A stretch of DNA of 64,000 nt, taken from positions 12,604,768-12,668,767 of the forward strand of contig JAMXBB010000010.1 in assembly GCA_024138015.1 (NCBI GenBank), written 5' to 3'. The notes beneath the pieces are model-generated. The model was given only the letters and a program-made list of their open reading frames with translations, was not told where the DNA came from and did not search any database. The position numbers were made by a program, and so were the translations under genes. How positions within the stretch are numbered: position 1 is the stretch's first letter; each line of letters begins with the position of its first letter. This document shows positions 23,983-34,989 of the stretch, piece after piece. This stretch comes from Lumnitzera littorea (Eukaryota > Streptophyta > Magnoliopsida > Myrtales > Combretaceae).

Positions 23983-24451
23983 ATGAAGGTTTCAATCAAT
24001 AAGTTCTTCTACCTTCTTGCTTTAGTTGTAAATATTGCTGGAGGGCTCCAAGTAGTTGACATCACGAGTGCATGTGAGAAAACATCTTCACACGAGGAGG
24101 CCATGAAATTGGCTCCTTGTACAATGCCTACCCAAGATGTGAAGGCTTCTGTTTTGGGTAGTTACTATGTACAGGTGAAGAAAATCAGGCTAAGTCCCTG
24201 CTGCTTGCATGCCATCATGCTTTCAAACATAGTTAAAGTCGCCAGATCAAGCCCGAAATCGCCATCACCATCACCATCCCCAAGCACTGAACATTGCAGA
24301 TCGTCCAGTAGGTTACAAATGCATACATGAGTACATGAACATTGAACATACTTGATATTCATTTGCCATCTTTTCTATGTTGTATTTTGTTTCCTTTCCT
24401 TGTTCATTTCACCGATCATCATCACTTTGTTTTGCAGCTTACACCATATAA
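23983..24451 (+). pseudogene. DIR1-like non-specific lipid-transfer protein, pseudogene
   Basis: The start MKVSINKFFYLLALVVNIAG is a secretory signal peptide. It is followed by EEAMKLAPCTMPTQDVKASV and VQVKKIRLSPCCLHAIMLSN, the body of the DIR1-like family. Such proteins are small, secreted and bind lipid in a cavity held by four disulfides from eight Cys; DIR1 works in long-distance immune signalling. Here the Cys-Cys pair is Tyr-Tyr (SYY), the second Cys of the CxC motif is His (CLH), and two one-base deletions (near 24246 and 24289) break the frame, the second destroying a further Cys codon. A six-base ATCACC duplication lies between them. After the second shift the family ending IADRPVGYKC can still be read. 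The family's tiny last exon survives after TTTGCAG as codons for Tyr-Thr-Ile-stop (24438-24451), but the donor after YKC is lost. AATAAA follows at 24450. Confidence 0.85.
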
Positions 24452-24670
24452 TAAATCAAAGGAACATCATTTGCCATCTTACATGATCAAAGATCATTGG
24501 AGTAAAACCCATTCATATTAGTTGATGGTATAACCAAAGAGCTACAACTATGTAAATTGTCATTTGAATAATGAGATGTATTTAGATTTCGTGCAATTTA
24601 TCAGTGCCTTTGATACAACCAAGTTCAATGATAGCATCCAGTTATCCATCAAATTATTTGAATATTAAAA
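24452..24670. other. Former 3' region of the pseudogene, then spacer
   Basis: An AATAAA at 24450-24455 could be the old polyadenylation signal. The rest is AT-rich spacer up to the start of repeat copy B. Confidence 0.4.
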
Positions 24671-27600
24671 ATGTAAACCCTATCTAATTACTAGCTCAAA
24701 CCTTAATTTAAGTCCAAGTGTTCTAAATTATATCATGAGTCGATAAGGCTAAAAACGATAAAATTTCTATAAAATTTAGAAATCAAATATAATATTAATA
24801 ATAGAAACCCTAGAAAATTAATCGAAACCTAAATCGTATACAAAAACCCTAAATCTAATGTACGCGTAATTACTTAAAATTGAACCTAAACTTGATCGAA
24901 ACCCTAAAACTATAACTTTAAGTTTATAAAATGAATAAATATAAATTAATAGTGATATAATCATAGTTGATTATAATTATCGACTAAATCATATAATCGC
25001 TTAAATTTTTTAACGAAAACGTTAAAATAACTCGTAAAAATTATTATCGTAACGGATACCAATTAAATTGATAAATTTTCATAAAATTCCAAAATTAATT
25101 TATAAATGTCATTTTTATTATATATATGTTTAGAAAATTTACATATAATTATTTTTTTATTTTCCTTTTTCTTTTATTTTTTTCTTTTCTTTCTTTTCTC
25201 CTAATTTTCCCTTATGCTACATTCCAATTTCTGGAAAAATTGAGCAGCCTACATTTTGAAAAAAATTTCCAGGTATTATGTTTACATTATAAAGCCAAAA
25301 GTAATTATTAGAATTGTCATATCTTAATTAATGCTAAAGCTTTGTTTATTGCCTTATATATTGCTTTTGCTTTTATTCTTGGATTTTTCTAATTCAATCT
25401 CTATGCCTGGAACTTTTCAAACTAGAAAAAGAAAAAGAACAAAACCAAATATACACACACATACAATAGAACAAACCGAAACCAAAAATAAAGAGAGGAA
25501 AACAAGAACTAAGAAGAAGAAAGCTAAGGAAATTATCAATTATATTACTAAAATATTTAAGTAAGTTTATTTATTTTACTTATACATATGCATATCATAT
25601 AGTATGTACATGTATATTAAGTATATGTTTATTTACTTATTTACATGTACATATATATATATGCATGAATAGATAAATATATATATATATTATGTATTTT
25701 CTTTATTTATGTAAATACATATGTATGTAGGCATGGGTGTATATAAATTATTATATCTAATATAGGTATATGTATATAGGTACAAATAATAATACATATA
25801 AATGTATTTTCCTATACATGTAATTATGTACATATGTATGCATGTGTATTATATATATGTATGTATACATGTATTTTTTATTATGTACATATGTATACAT
25901 GTATTTTCCTATACATGTAAATACATAGTATTTTTTATTATATAGTATATGTATGTATACATGTATAGCATATGTATATGTACTAGATATTTCCTTTATA
26001 TACATACATACATATATATATAGTATTTTATTAAATTATTTATGTACATATGTGTGATTATGTATATATATGTACTTATTATTTTTACTATATGAGGTAT
26101 ATACATGTATACGTATATAGTAAATATATCTATATATACTTAGTATTTTCAAAGTATAAGAATTTTAGTATATTTGTATCTATACATATAGCTGGACGTG
26201 TTGGATATGTAAGTATATACGTATATTGTTAATTGTATTTTTGTACATATGTATATACGTATAGTATAACCGTATATGCATATAAGTATATAAAGTATAA
26301 ATAAGTGTATATTATATTTGTACATAATGTATAAGTAAAGTTAGAATAATTTATTATATATAGTATAATATATGTATAAATGTATGCATATGAATAGTGA
26401 TGTATATATATACGTAAAAATACGAATATAATTAAATAGTATATACAATATACTATAATATTAATTTAATAAATAAATTATGTTAGTAAATATACATATA
26501 TATATACATAAATATCGTAAATTTGGAAAAAGATTAATAATTAAGTAAATTAGAAAGTTTGATAATAATAAGTATTTATATATATAATTATACCATAAAA
26601 TAGGAAAATAATGAAAATTAGGAAAAATATATAAGCGTGACACATGACACTCTCACATGTTGCTACATCATTATATATATAAATTAAGCAATTTTTCGTA
26701 ATTAATAATAATAATAATTAATTAATTAGAAAAATTTAAGTTAATAATTCTAAAATCTAAAAAATAAGTAAAAATGGGTAATTATAGTAAAATAGACTTA
26801 AAATAAGAAAATTATCAATTATACGATCTAAGTAATTATTAAATCGTAAATATACTAACAAAAAGCTTAAATTAATATTTTATAGTTTTTAAGTTAAAAT
26901 AACAAACTTTATGATATTTTTATATTACAGTCAAAATTGCAAGTTGTAATGTTTAAAACGAACCTTGTTACGAGAAAGTATACTCGAAAACGATTGAAAT
27001 GAACTATAAATTCGTAAAAATCCGAGCTAGATTGAAAAAGTTATACGCAATTTGATAAAAGTTCGAATAAAAAATTTTACATAAATCAATAATTGATTTA
27101 AGTAAAAAATATGAATTATCATATTAGCTTAATTATTTAATTCCTAAACTTAGTACTTTCCGTATTCCTTATTCACAAGTGATCTCAGCTTTGACTCTAA
27201 TTTGCCCTTAAACTATTATGACCCTTAAGTTGATTATGGTTGAGTAAGTTTTTTCTAATGATTCCATACTTACTTATGTATATAGTTAGTAAATATAAAT
27301 TGTTATTAATAATTAAATGTTGTATAGGGTTGGGTTGTGCTTGTATATAATCCTGTTTGTTAATCGTGAATTTATTTTAAAGCATAATAACGTATTGGTT
27401 GCTGCATAGTAAATTTAACTATATTGATCACTGAATAATAAGACTTAATATTATACGACTTGAAAGAATTAAATCGAATAATGCATAATCATGTATTGTA
27501 TAACTGATTCCGACCGTCAAATTACACGAAGGTAGCGAAAGGCCATACTTAGGTTGATTATTTATTGTTATAGATTTCGTACGGTGCATACGTACAATAT

Positions 27601-28075
27601 GACCTTACATTGGCTCATGGGATTACTAGGCGTTAGAGGTACTAACTACCCTGTTAAAGATCAAGTCTAAAAGCCTCCGTTTAAGGGTGAATGGGGGTTA
27701 TGTAAACCTACTCACAATCATACGTAGAATTCGATTTTGACAAAAATTAAAAATAGATATACCATTATATTTTGAATACGAAACGTGAAGTTTCGTTATA
27801 ATATAAGTTCTAATATGATATCCGGATTTGATTATACCAATGTATCTCTAACCCTAATTTTGGAAGGCGTTAAATCTGAGTTGTATGTCATACCTGGTTA
27901 CCTGCATGTATTTATTTGGCATACTGATTGTTTATGCATTTATTTGATTAGATTTAATTGATGTATAACTTAATTGTTGTATGGTTGAGAAAACTGTCTT
28001 ATTAAGTTAGTTAGCTAATATTTGTGTAGTCTATTTTCGGACCGTCGTATGTTCGAGGTTAGTATTACTCCAGTG
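24671..28075 (-). repeat. Repeat family 1, copy B (inverted), about 3.4 kb
   Basis: The reverse complement matches copies A and C block for block. Near the left end (24671, TGTAAACCCTATC) the complement reads GATTTAGGTTTCGATTAATT, then ATTTTATGAAAATTTATCAA. The GAA-rich tract is at 25420-25540, the low-complexity core at 25565-26500, the CA/TG motif at 26636-26670, and the other arm at about 26700-28075. The right arm is the best-preserved match to copy C. It shares TTTTGAATACGAAA, TTTCGTTATAATATAAGTTC and ACCTACTCA with the complement of 59150-59290, and about four of five positions look identical over several hundred bases. It carries no ORF of note. Confidence 0.72.
25565..26500. repeat. 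TATA/TGTA low-complexity core of repeat copy B
   Basis: Short irregular units of TATA, CATG, TGTA and TACA fill the middle of the repeat, at the position equivalent to the cores of copies A and C. The sequence itself is not alignable with them. Confidence 0.85.
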
Positions 28076-28203
28076 GGTGGATGCGAGTGTGAGATTAGTG
28101 TTATAAGCGGACTCAGGAGTTTATATTTTGACTCAAAACCTTGTTGTGTAATATTATATGATAACAATTTGTAATATGAGTTATTTATTATTATATTTTC
28201 TTA

Positions 28204-28477
28204 TGTAAATTTCTACATAAATATATATATTTTATATTCCAATAACTTGTTATTATTATCATAAAATGATATTACTTATACCTGTATAACTTTAAACTGT
28301 TAATTGTAGTAGAAGTTTTGTATATCTCACGAAGGATTGTTGTAAATTTCTACATAAATATATATATTTTATATTCCAATAACTTGTTATTATTATCATA
28401 AAATGATATCACTTATACCTGTATAACTTTAAACTGTTAATTGTAGTAGAAGTTTTGTATATCTCATGAAGGATTGT
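28204..28477. repeat. Tandem duplication of a 137 bp unit
   Basis: Unit 1 (28204-28340) and unit 2 (28341-28477) both run from TGTAAATTTCTACATAAATA to GAAGGATTGT. I see only two differences (ATTAC/ATCAC and CACGAAG/CATGAAG), so the duplication is recent or has been homogenised. It lies just outside repeat copy B. Confidence 0.95.
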
Positions 28478-29985
28478 CGATTAAGAGGAAAATTAATTTA
28501 CGGTCCTTTATACGGTATACAATGATTATCATGATTAGCCGCATTGGATTATCACACTTATATTGATTTAAATTACCTTTATTCAAAAGACTGGTAACTT
28601 AAACGACATGGACTCATTTTGATTCAAGCATGTGGTTTGTGGCGTTTGATTCACTATGTTATATTGTCACTTAGGATGTCAAAATCACTCGAGTGGGAAC
28701 CAAATACAGAGGACCCATCATATACGAGGATAAAATCAATGTCAAGCATTCTCAAAGCTTTTTCTATTTTTGTCTTTTGCTTTTTAAGCTTTTGATTAAT
28801 TAAGGATTCGTATTCGCACAAGGTTTTTTCTTTTTTCTTTTTTTTTTTTTTAAGGGTAGTCGCACAAGTTGAACAACAATAGAATAATATATAAGGAACT
28901 CATGTAATGCGGCTTGATACTTAAGTTTATGAAATCCTTATTTGACTAAATTGTTAAAAAGATTTAAAAAATCTACATAAGGCATTTTAATTTAATAGTA
29001 TCTAATAAGATGGACTAAATCCCAATCTTGTCCTCCATTATTAAAAAAAAAAAATCAATAATACTAGTTTTGGTTAAATAGCGAGCTCAATTTATTCCCT
29101 AACAAAAAGTGACAATACGAAATAAAAAAAATTAAAAAAAAAAAGAAACTCCTTTAGATCGATGGATAAACTCGTAAGGTAATGAAGAAACTTCCCCGCT
29201 GAAATTCAAATCATGCATCCAGCTCAGTCCATGAACAATACACCACGAAAACGAGCAACATGTCCCAACCATGGATGGTATCACATTTTTAAAATACAAA
29301 TATTGAGAAAAAATAAATAAATAAAAACTTTAGTATGTGCTTGCTTTTCATAAAATGTGTGATGAGTGCTGAAGAGTATGAAATGTTTCTAGTGCTTGAG
29401 GTTTGCTTAACCTGCTAGTTTTGAAATTAAGTGATTACACCCTGAATATATGAAAAATGTACTTTTTAAGTCCTCCCTTCCCTATATTGTCATTGAAGAT
29501 GTTATACGAAGAAAATTAAAACTAAAAAAGATATAAAATCAAAGGTAAAAAGGTAAAATCGTTAATAAGAGCTTAATGCATCTTTTCTAAAGATCTATGA
29601 ATATAAATACATAATTTAAAAAATATAGATTTTTTTAAATTACTCAAAAAATAGGAATTAAGGCAACACGGCACATGAAATAAATATGAAGTAGGTATTT
29701 ATAACTTACCCATATTTCTATTTTTGGCATTCAAAAACCGAATTCGATATGAATATATATGTGTATATATATATAAAGAATGATGCAAATTTCATTCAAG
29801 ATGATTCACTTTCAATTTATTTATTTATTTTCTTTCCTCAAACTTTAATCTCTAAAAGGGGACCATGAATATCTACATCTATCTATTTATGAACAAAGCA
29901 AGTACGCTGTACACCAAAATAAATTCTTGTACAAGGCAATAATATCTATCTCGCACTTACACAAATTTATTATTTCTTTCTTCTG
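28478..29985. other. Intergenic DNA without recognised genes
   Basis: Mostly AT-rich with homopolymer runs (A and T at about 28840, 29043 and 29130). A slightly GC-richer stretch at 29155-29285 has no usable reading frame. Confidence 0.45.
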
Positions 29986-29989
29986 TTCT

Positions 29990-30210
29990 CTCACATAATA
30001 GATTAAATGTGATAGCCACCTCTGATAAATTTGAGACAGAAAAAATCGAAGGCCGGCACAAAGTCCAAGACTTATTTTAACTGAGCAAACACAGCTCACT
30101 GCTGTGCTAGGGCTCCTGCCTCCTGAGAATATAAGACGAGAAAGCTCGTAAATTTTCGCATCTTTACTTGCAACAAACCAGGTCTTTATGATGACTGTCC
30201 ACTGAAAAAG
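29990..30210 (-). other. GC-richer, exon-like island on the minus strand, unidentified
   Basis: Against a background of roughly 70% AT, about 30040-30170 approaches half GC. On the minus strand a pyrimidine-rich TGCTTTTTCAG acceptor-like site near 30205 precedes a frame that stays open to 29887 (TVIIKTWFVASKDAKIYELS and onward). I do not recognise the protein. It could be the terminal exon or 3' UTR of a lost or non-coding gene. No matching upstream exon was found. Confidence 0.25.
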
Positions 30211-30469
30211 CAGGGGAAAATTGAAAAAGAATAACAAAAAGTAAAATAAAGTACTGCTTGTATTTGCATTATAATTTACTAGTGATAAGGTCAAATATAC
30301 AAATAAACGTACAAAAAGTTTCGGATATTTAATTTGGCCTCCAGAACTTTATCCTTACATGGTTTTTTTTTTCTTTTCAAAGCATATTTATATTAAACAG
30401 AAACGAGCAAGTGCAAATTACTAACTCCCCAGCATTGAAGGGATGCTACTAAGTGAGTTATTATTGGAC

Positions 30470-31070
30470 TTTCAACCTGCTTGACTTATTAAAAATCTTA
30501 TAAGATTAAACCTATAAGGTTTTGAGTCAGATTCTAGAAGCGGTTCTCAAATCTTATAAGGTTAGAGTTTAGGTTATGAGATTTAAAAAAAAATTGATGG
30601 AAAACCCAAATCTAATTAAAAATAATAATATGATATTAGTAATTTAATATTAACTATAAATAATAAAATATAATAATTAATAAAAAATATCTTATCTTTT
30701 TTAAGCTTAGTTTTTTGGAAAAACCTTTGCCTTATCTTTTTCTTTCTTTTACATTTTTCGTAACTCTTTTCTCTCCCCTTTACTCTCTCTCTCTCGACTA
30801 GTTAGCTAAATTTTTCAATTTCCATCAATCTCCTTTTTATTAATTGATATCCACACTCTATTTGCTTTAACTTTTTATGTACACTCGTAAATCAATTATT
30901 TATTTATTTTTTTAGAATTAATAGATTGAGTTGAGTTTAATAAGTTTTATAAAACTCTATAAGAATAGGTTCTAGAAATAAAGTAAAAACCCTATAGGGT
31001 TTTAGAAAGCCTTATAAGGTAGCCGGTAAGGTTTAGGTTTTGTAAAACCCGTTACGAACATACCCCTATA
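30470..31070. mobile_element. Possible non-autonomous DNA element with inverted ends
   Basis: The two ends carry related inverted motifs: CTTATAAGATTAAACCTATA with AAGGTTTTGAG on the left, and ACCCTATAGGGTTTTAGAAAG with CCTTATAAGG on the right. The middle is very AT-rich and non-coding. This layout is common in old hAT-type MITEs. I found no clear target-site duplication, so both boundaries and class are uncertain. Confidence 0.35.
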
Positions 31071-31146
31071 GCATCTCTATGCATTCGAGACTGAAAAACA
31101 ACATCCTTATGGTGTCTAACTGTACCATATCCAAACACATCTTCCC

Positions 31147-31362
31147 TTAAAATATTCCATATAATGGGAGGGGAATGGTAAAAAAAAAACAATCATCTTC
31201 TTGGATTTTATACATATTATTAGCTAAAGCATTAGCAAGTTTATTGATCTCCTTGGAAATGGCTTCAATATGCCAAATGTGTAGTTTGGAGAGAATTTCC
31301 CTATGAGTGATAACAATATTGTAATGCTTAATCGGAGTATTAGTCACTTGAAGAAGCTTCAC
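31147..31362 (-). pseudogene. Possible RNase H-like retroelement fragment
   Basis: A 71-codon open stretch contains HIEAISKEINKLANALANN. It resembles the conserved C-terminal part of plant retroelement or RVT_3-type RNase H domains, where a motif of the form 'PREENKLADALAN' is usual. The Asp of ADAL is Asn here and the rest of the domain is missing. It could be chance; only that one motif supports it. Confidence 0.28.
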
Positions 31363-31539
31363 TACAATAAATTTATCTTTACATGGTTAAGCTAACTATA
31401 ATAAGCATTTTAGCATTCTTGACCAATATAAATCAAAAGCATAACTTTGTTGTCCATGAGCTAGCCTAAGAATGATTGGAAGTATTATTAGCCTACCATG
31501 GTTTAAAGCAAATGGCTTCACCCTTTGATACTATTTCAT

Positions 31540-31740
31540 GAAGATATAAAGGTTTTCTATTAGTTTAGGAAAATATATCTTAGTTTTATTATATTCCTAC
31601 TTTATTAGGATTTAGATTTTATTTAGTTGCCTTAGGTACTATAAATACCCTATTAGTTAACTTTAGAAATTAATACAAACTCTTTCTCTCATATTATGTT
31701 TTTCCATGCTTTTTGCTACATCAATTCTTTATAATTTCAA
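31540..31740 (+). repeat. Possible Copia-type LTR fragment
   Basis: A TATA-like ACTATAAATACCC at about 31639-31651 is preceded by AT-rich sequence with TTCCTA and TTAGGATT blocks and followed by ACAAACTCTTTCTCTC. This arrangement is typical of short Copia LTRs. No partner LTR or internal domain is seen. Confidence 0.3.
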
Positions 31741-32018
31741 AAATTATCTATAATAGTTAAAATTGTTGTAATTTAATGGCATGAGAATTGGTTTTCCCAT
31801 GGATAGATTGGGTTTAAATCCTTATTTCCTAAATTTTAATATATAACATTGGTGTAAAAAAATATATCTATGATGGTCACATTACTTAGCAAATAGCATT
31901 AATAAACTTTGTTAGAAATAGTTCCTACTTGTTTTATTTGAAGGAAAACCTTTTTTTCTTTTTTAATTAACGAAGTGTATAACTAACTTCTCCTCCCTTT
32001 ACATTTTAATGTTATTGT

Positions 32019-32870
32019 TAGGGATGCAAATGGGACGAGTTTGGAATAAGTCATAGGAATCTAAAACCTATCTTGCTATTCTAATAGGGTTCTTAAGCCT
32101 ATCCCAAAACTCTATAGGTTTTTAACCCTATACCCAAAACCCATCACGTTATCCTAATTGGGTACTTGACTCCTAATCCGTGAGACCTTTTTTTTTTTTT
32201 TCCCAACAAACTATTTTTTTACTTCATTATTCATTACATAGGAAATTTATTTACATTATTTATATTTATAAAATATTGGCAACACAAAAAGATATATTAG
32301 ACAAACTGTAAAAACATACATAGTTCATCTATAATATATTTATAGAACACTAAAACACGAAACATCATGTAAACCTGCTCGTCACATTGTCAATGAAGTA
32401 ATAAACAATCCAACATACTATAAGACATAAATTGTCAAAGAGCACCAACAACGACAACATACATGACAATAACAATTGAAAATTTGTAAAATAAAATTAA
32501 GTCTTCCATCATATAATTCTTCAAACTCTCCTTAACCTTCATATTTTCAAACTTTATTATCTCCATGCCTACAAAGATAGAGATTAGAGAAGGAATTAGG
32601 GTTAGAGATGTAGGATAGTGATAAATAGTTTACTTTTCGTTTAATTTTTTATTTAGTTAATATTATATTATTAATATATTATTTTTATTAAGTAACATGT
32701 CTCTCAAAGTTTTTTTTTTCTTAAATTCCAAAATTCATCCCATAATCCTAAAAAGTTTTCAATCATAATCTAAAATTTGTCCCAAAATTCGATCGAATAG
32801 TATCTTATAGGGTTTTTAACGGGTTAGGTAGATTGAGTACCCTATTATGACCTGCCTGTTTATATCTCTA
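32019..32870. mobile_element. Non-autonomous hAT transposon, 852 bp, with 8 bp target-site duplication
   Basis: The 8 bp direct repeat GTTATTGT stands immediately before (32011-32018) and after (32871-32878) the element; eight bases is the hAT signature. The left end reads TAGGGATGCAAATGGGACG. The right end, read inward on the other strand, is TAGAGATATAAACAGGCAGG, an imperfect terminal inverted repeat. Both subterminal regions are rich in inverted 'aaaacccta/tagggtttt' motifs, as in plant 'GGGATGCAAATGGG' hAT families. There is no transposase ORF, so it would have needed an autonomous relative in trans. The exact target duplication argues for a limited age. Confidence 0.88.
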
Positions 32871-32878
32871 GTTATTGT

Positions 32879-34985
32879 TAGTGTTGGCTATAGTTGAGAT
32901 ATCAATCAACCACACAAGTCCATGCTTAACCTTAAGGACTTATTATAAAAGAATTTTTTTTTTTTTTTTGTTCTTTTTCCTCATTAGTCCTTATCATGTG
33001 GATCAAACTTAAGTTGCATACACAACGAGGACAAATCTTTTTTTTTTTTTCTTTTTCCTTTGGTAAATAAGCAATACCATTAAACATTAGAAACCAAATG
33101 CAACTACAGTTTACAAACTTCCACAACATAAGACAAATCCTTATTTACTAAGTCATATCTTACGAGATATACACATATTAATATTGATAGATATATGTAG
33201 AGGGTTAAATTTGAGTTTAGACTTTAAACCTGTTAATTAATTGGATTTGATTCTTTGGGCTAAGGTGATGGCACTCAAAGAATCGAGTCCAAATATCCGG
33301 GATTATTAAGGGAGTTTTGGCATGGTAGGCTTAGAGTAGGGCTTATTGGATCAGTTTATCCGATCCAACCTTTCTTAATTTAACTCATACTAAAATAATA
33401 AATAAAGGCTTTTATCTAGGTCTAAACTCATGAAAATAACCCACTTGAGATCTATTAATAAAGGGTTTCAATTTTAACCATTGATTACCATCATAATCCA
33501 ATGAATGGGATCAACTTCTATTTTTTATAAATACTCCATTCACATCTTCATTTAGATTAGAGAAAAATCCTCATTAACGTTGTTACTCTACTAAAATCTT
33601 ATTTTAAAGATAAAACACTTAAACACCTTAAGAACCTTACCTTATTCTTCATTGATTGTGGAGTTTGATGTTGCTGCACTTCTTTACCTATCACCAGTGT
33701 TAGAACCTTACCAAGATTGTTTACTCCTCTTCTTTACACTCTTCTCTTGGTTATCTCATACGAGTTACTTAAATCATTTTCCTAATCACAAGTAACACAA
33801 TTTCATATACAGTACATACATGGCCCTTGTATCTATAACTACACACTCACAATATTGAAAGTTTATTTTCTTAGATCTTTAATAAGTGATGTCACCAAAG
33901 CTCAAACTTCAAACCCAACAAAATGCTATGAATTATGGCCTAAAATGTCAACCTAGAAATTATGAGCGAGCCAAGTTAAGATCTAATCTCACGATCCTTA
34001 TGGAAAAGAGCCTAACGTAGCTAAGTTAAGAGATGATTGAGCTTAAGTTACTTGAAGGTAATAGAAAGAGAATAGAATAATCACAATGGGTAAGGAATTT
34101 AATTTCCTAGAATTTTTTGTCTAAGTAATACTAAAACAAATATACCTTGTAATAATTTGAAGTAAACATTGTAATAAAAATTTTTAGTCTACTTCTAATA
34201 ATACAATGTGTAACTTTTTCATTCGTTGTCTATTCTATTTCTGAGTCATGAAGGTTATAACTAATATATGGAGCAAAAGGGGAAAAAAAATTGAAATTCC
34301 TATAACCCATCATTTGAATGGCACCACCAAACCTGTTGACATGTGCTTTTGAGTCGCACCATATAAGCATACAAATGCCAGAGTACATGCGAAGAATTTT
34401 TAGTTGATTTAATCTTATTTTGTTTTATCAAACAGTTGAATTCATTCTCAATTACTCCTTACTTAGGTTTATATTAATGACTTCTTTCAGTTGTTTTCAC
34501 ATGATGGGAGATAAAATTGTGACCTTAATGAAAAGCTTACATCATGAGATATTAGTGAATATTAAGACTACCTCTTCATTTCATTGGGTTCTTATTAGTT
34601 AATATGATTGTGATAAACCTATAATTTTGTGCCATATTGGTTCCTTTAAAAACTCGTAGTTATTTTAGTAACCATGTGTAAATGTAATTGTTGCTTTAGC
34701 TACAAAACCAATTTGTTTTTCAATGTTAGTGTATAATATCTAATACTGTATTCACTAATATCCTTTTAATTTTCATACTCAATATACAAAAAAATGTATA
34801 AATAAAAAAAATAAAACTTTAGGTTTGTTTTGTATTTTTTTTTTATTATCTTTTGGTTTGCTATTCATTTAGGATTGGGGCTCCAATTTAGTTCCCAAGC
34901 TTAAGCACATAAATAAATATCTTACGGCCACTCAATCGAAACCCTTTATTAAATTAATGACATGTGCAATAGGTTTTGTCGATAT
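32879..34985. other. Intergenic DNA, possible LTR-like remnants, no gene
   Basis: A TATA-like TTTTTATAAATACTCC at about 33518 followed by a leader-like stretch (to about 33720) may be an old LTR. Poly-T runs sit at 32955-32970 and 33040-33050. No coding frame is supported. Confidence 0.35.
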
Positions 34986-34989
34986 TAGT

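Noticed and set aside
24165..24362. Minus-strand 65-codon ORF with Gly-Asp repeats
   Set aside because: Shadow of the Ser-Pro-coding CCATCA repeats of the lipid-transfer pseudogene.
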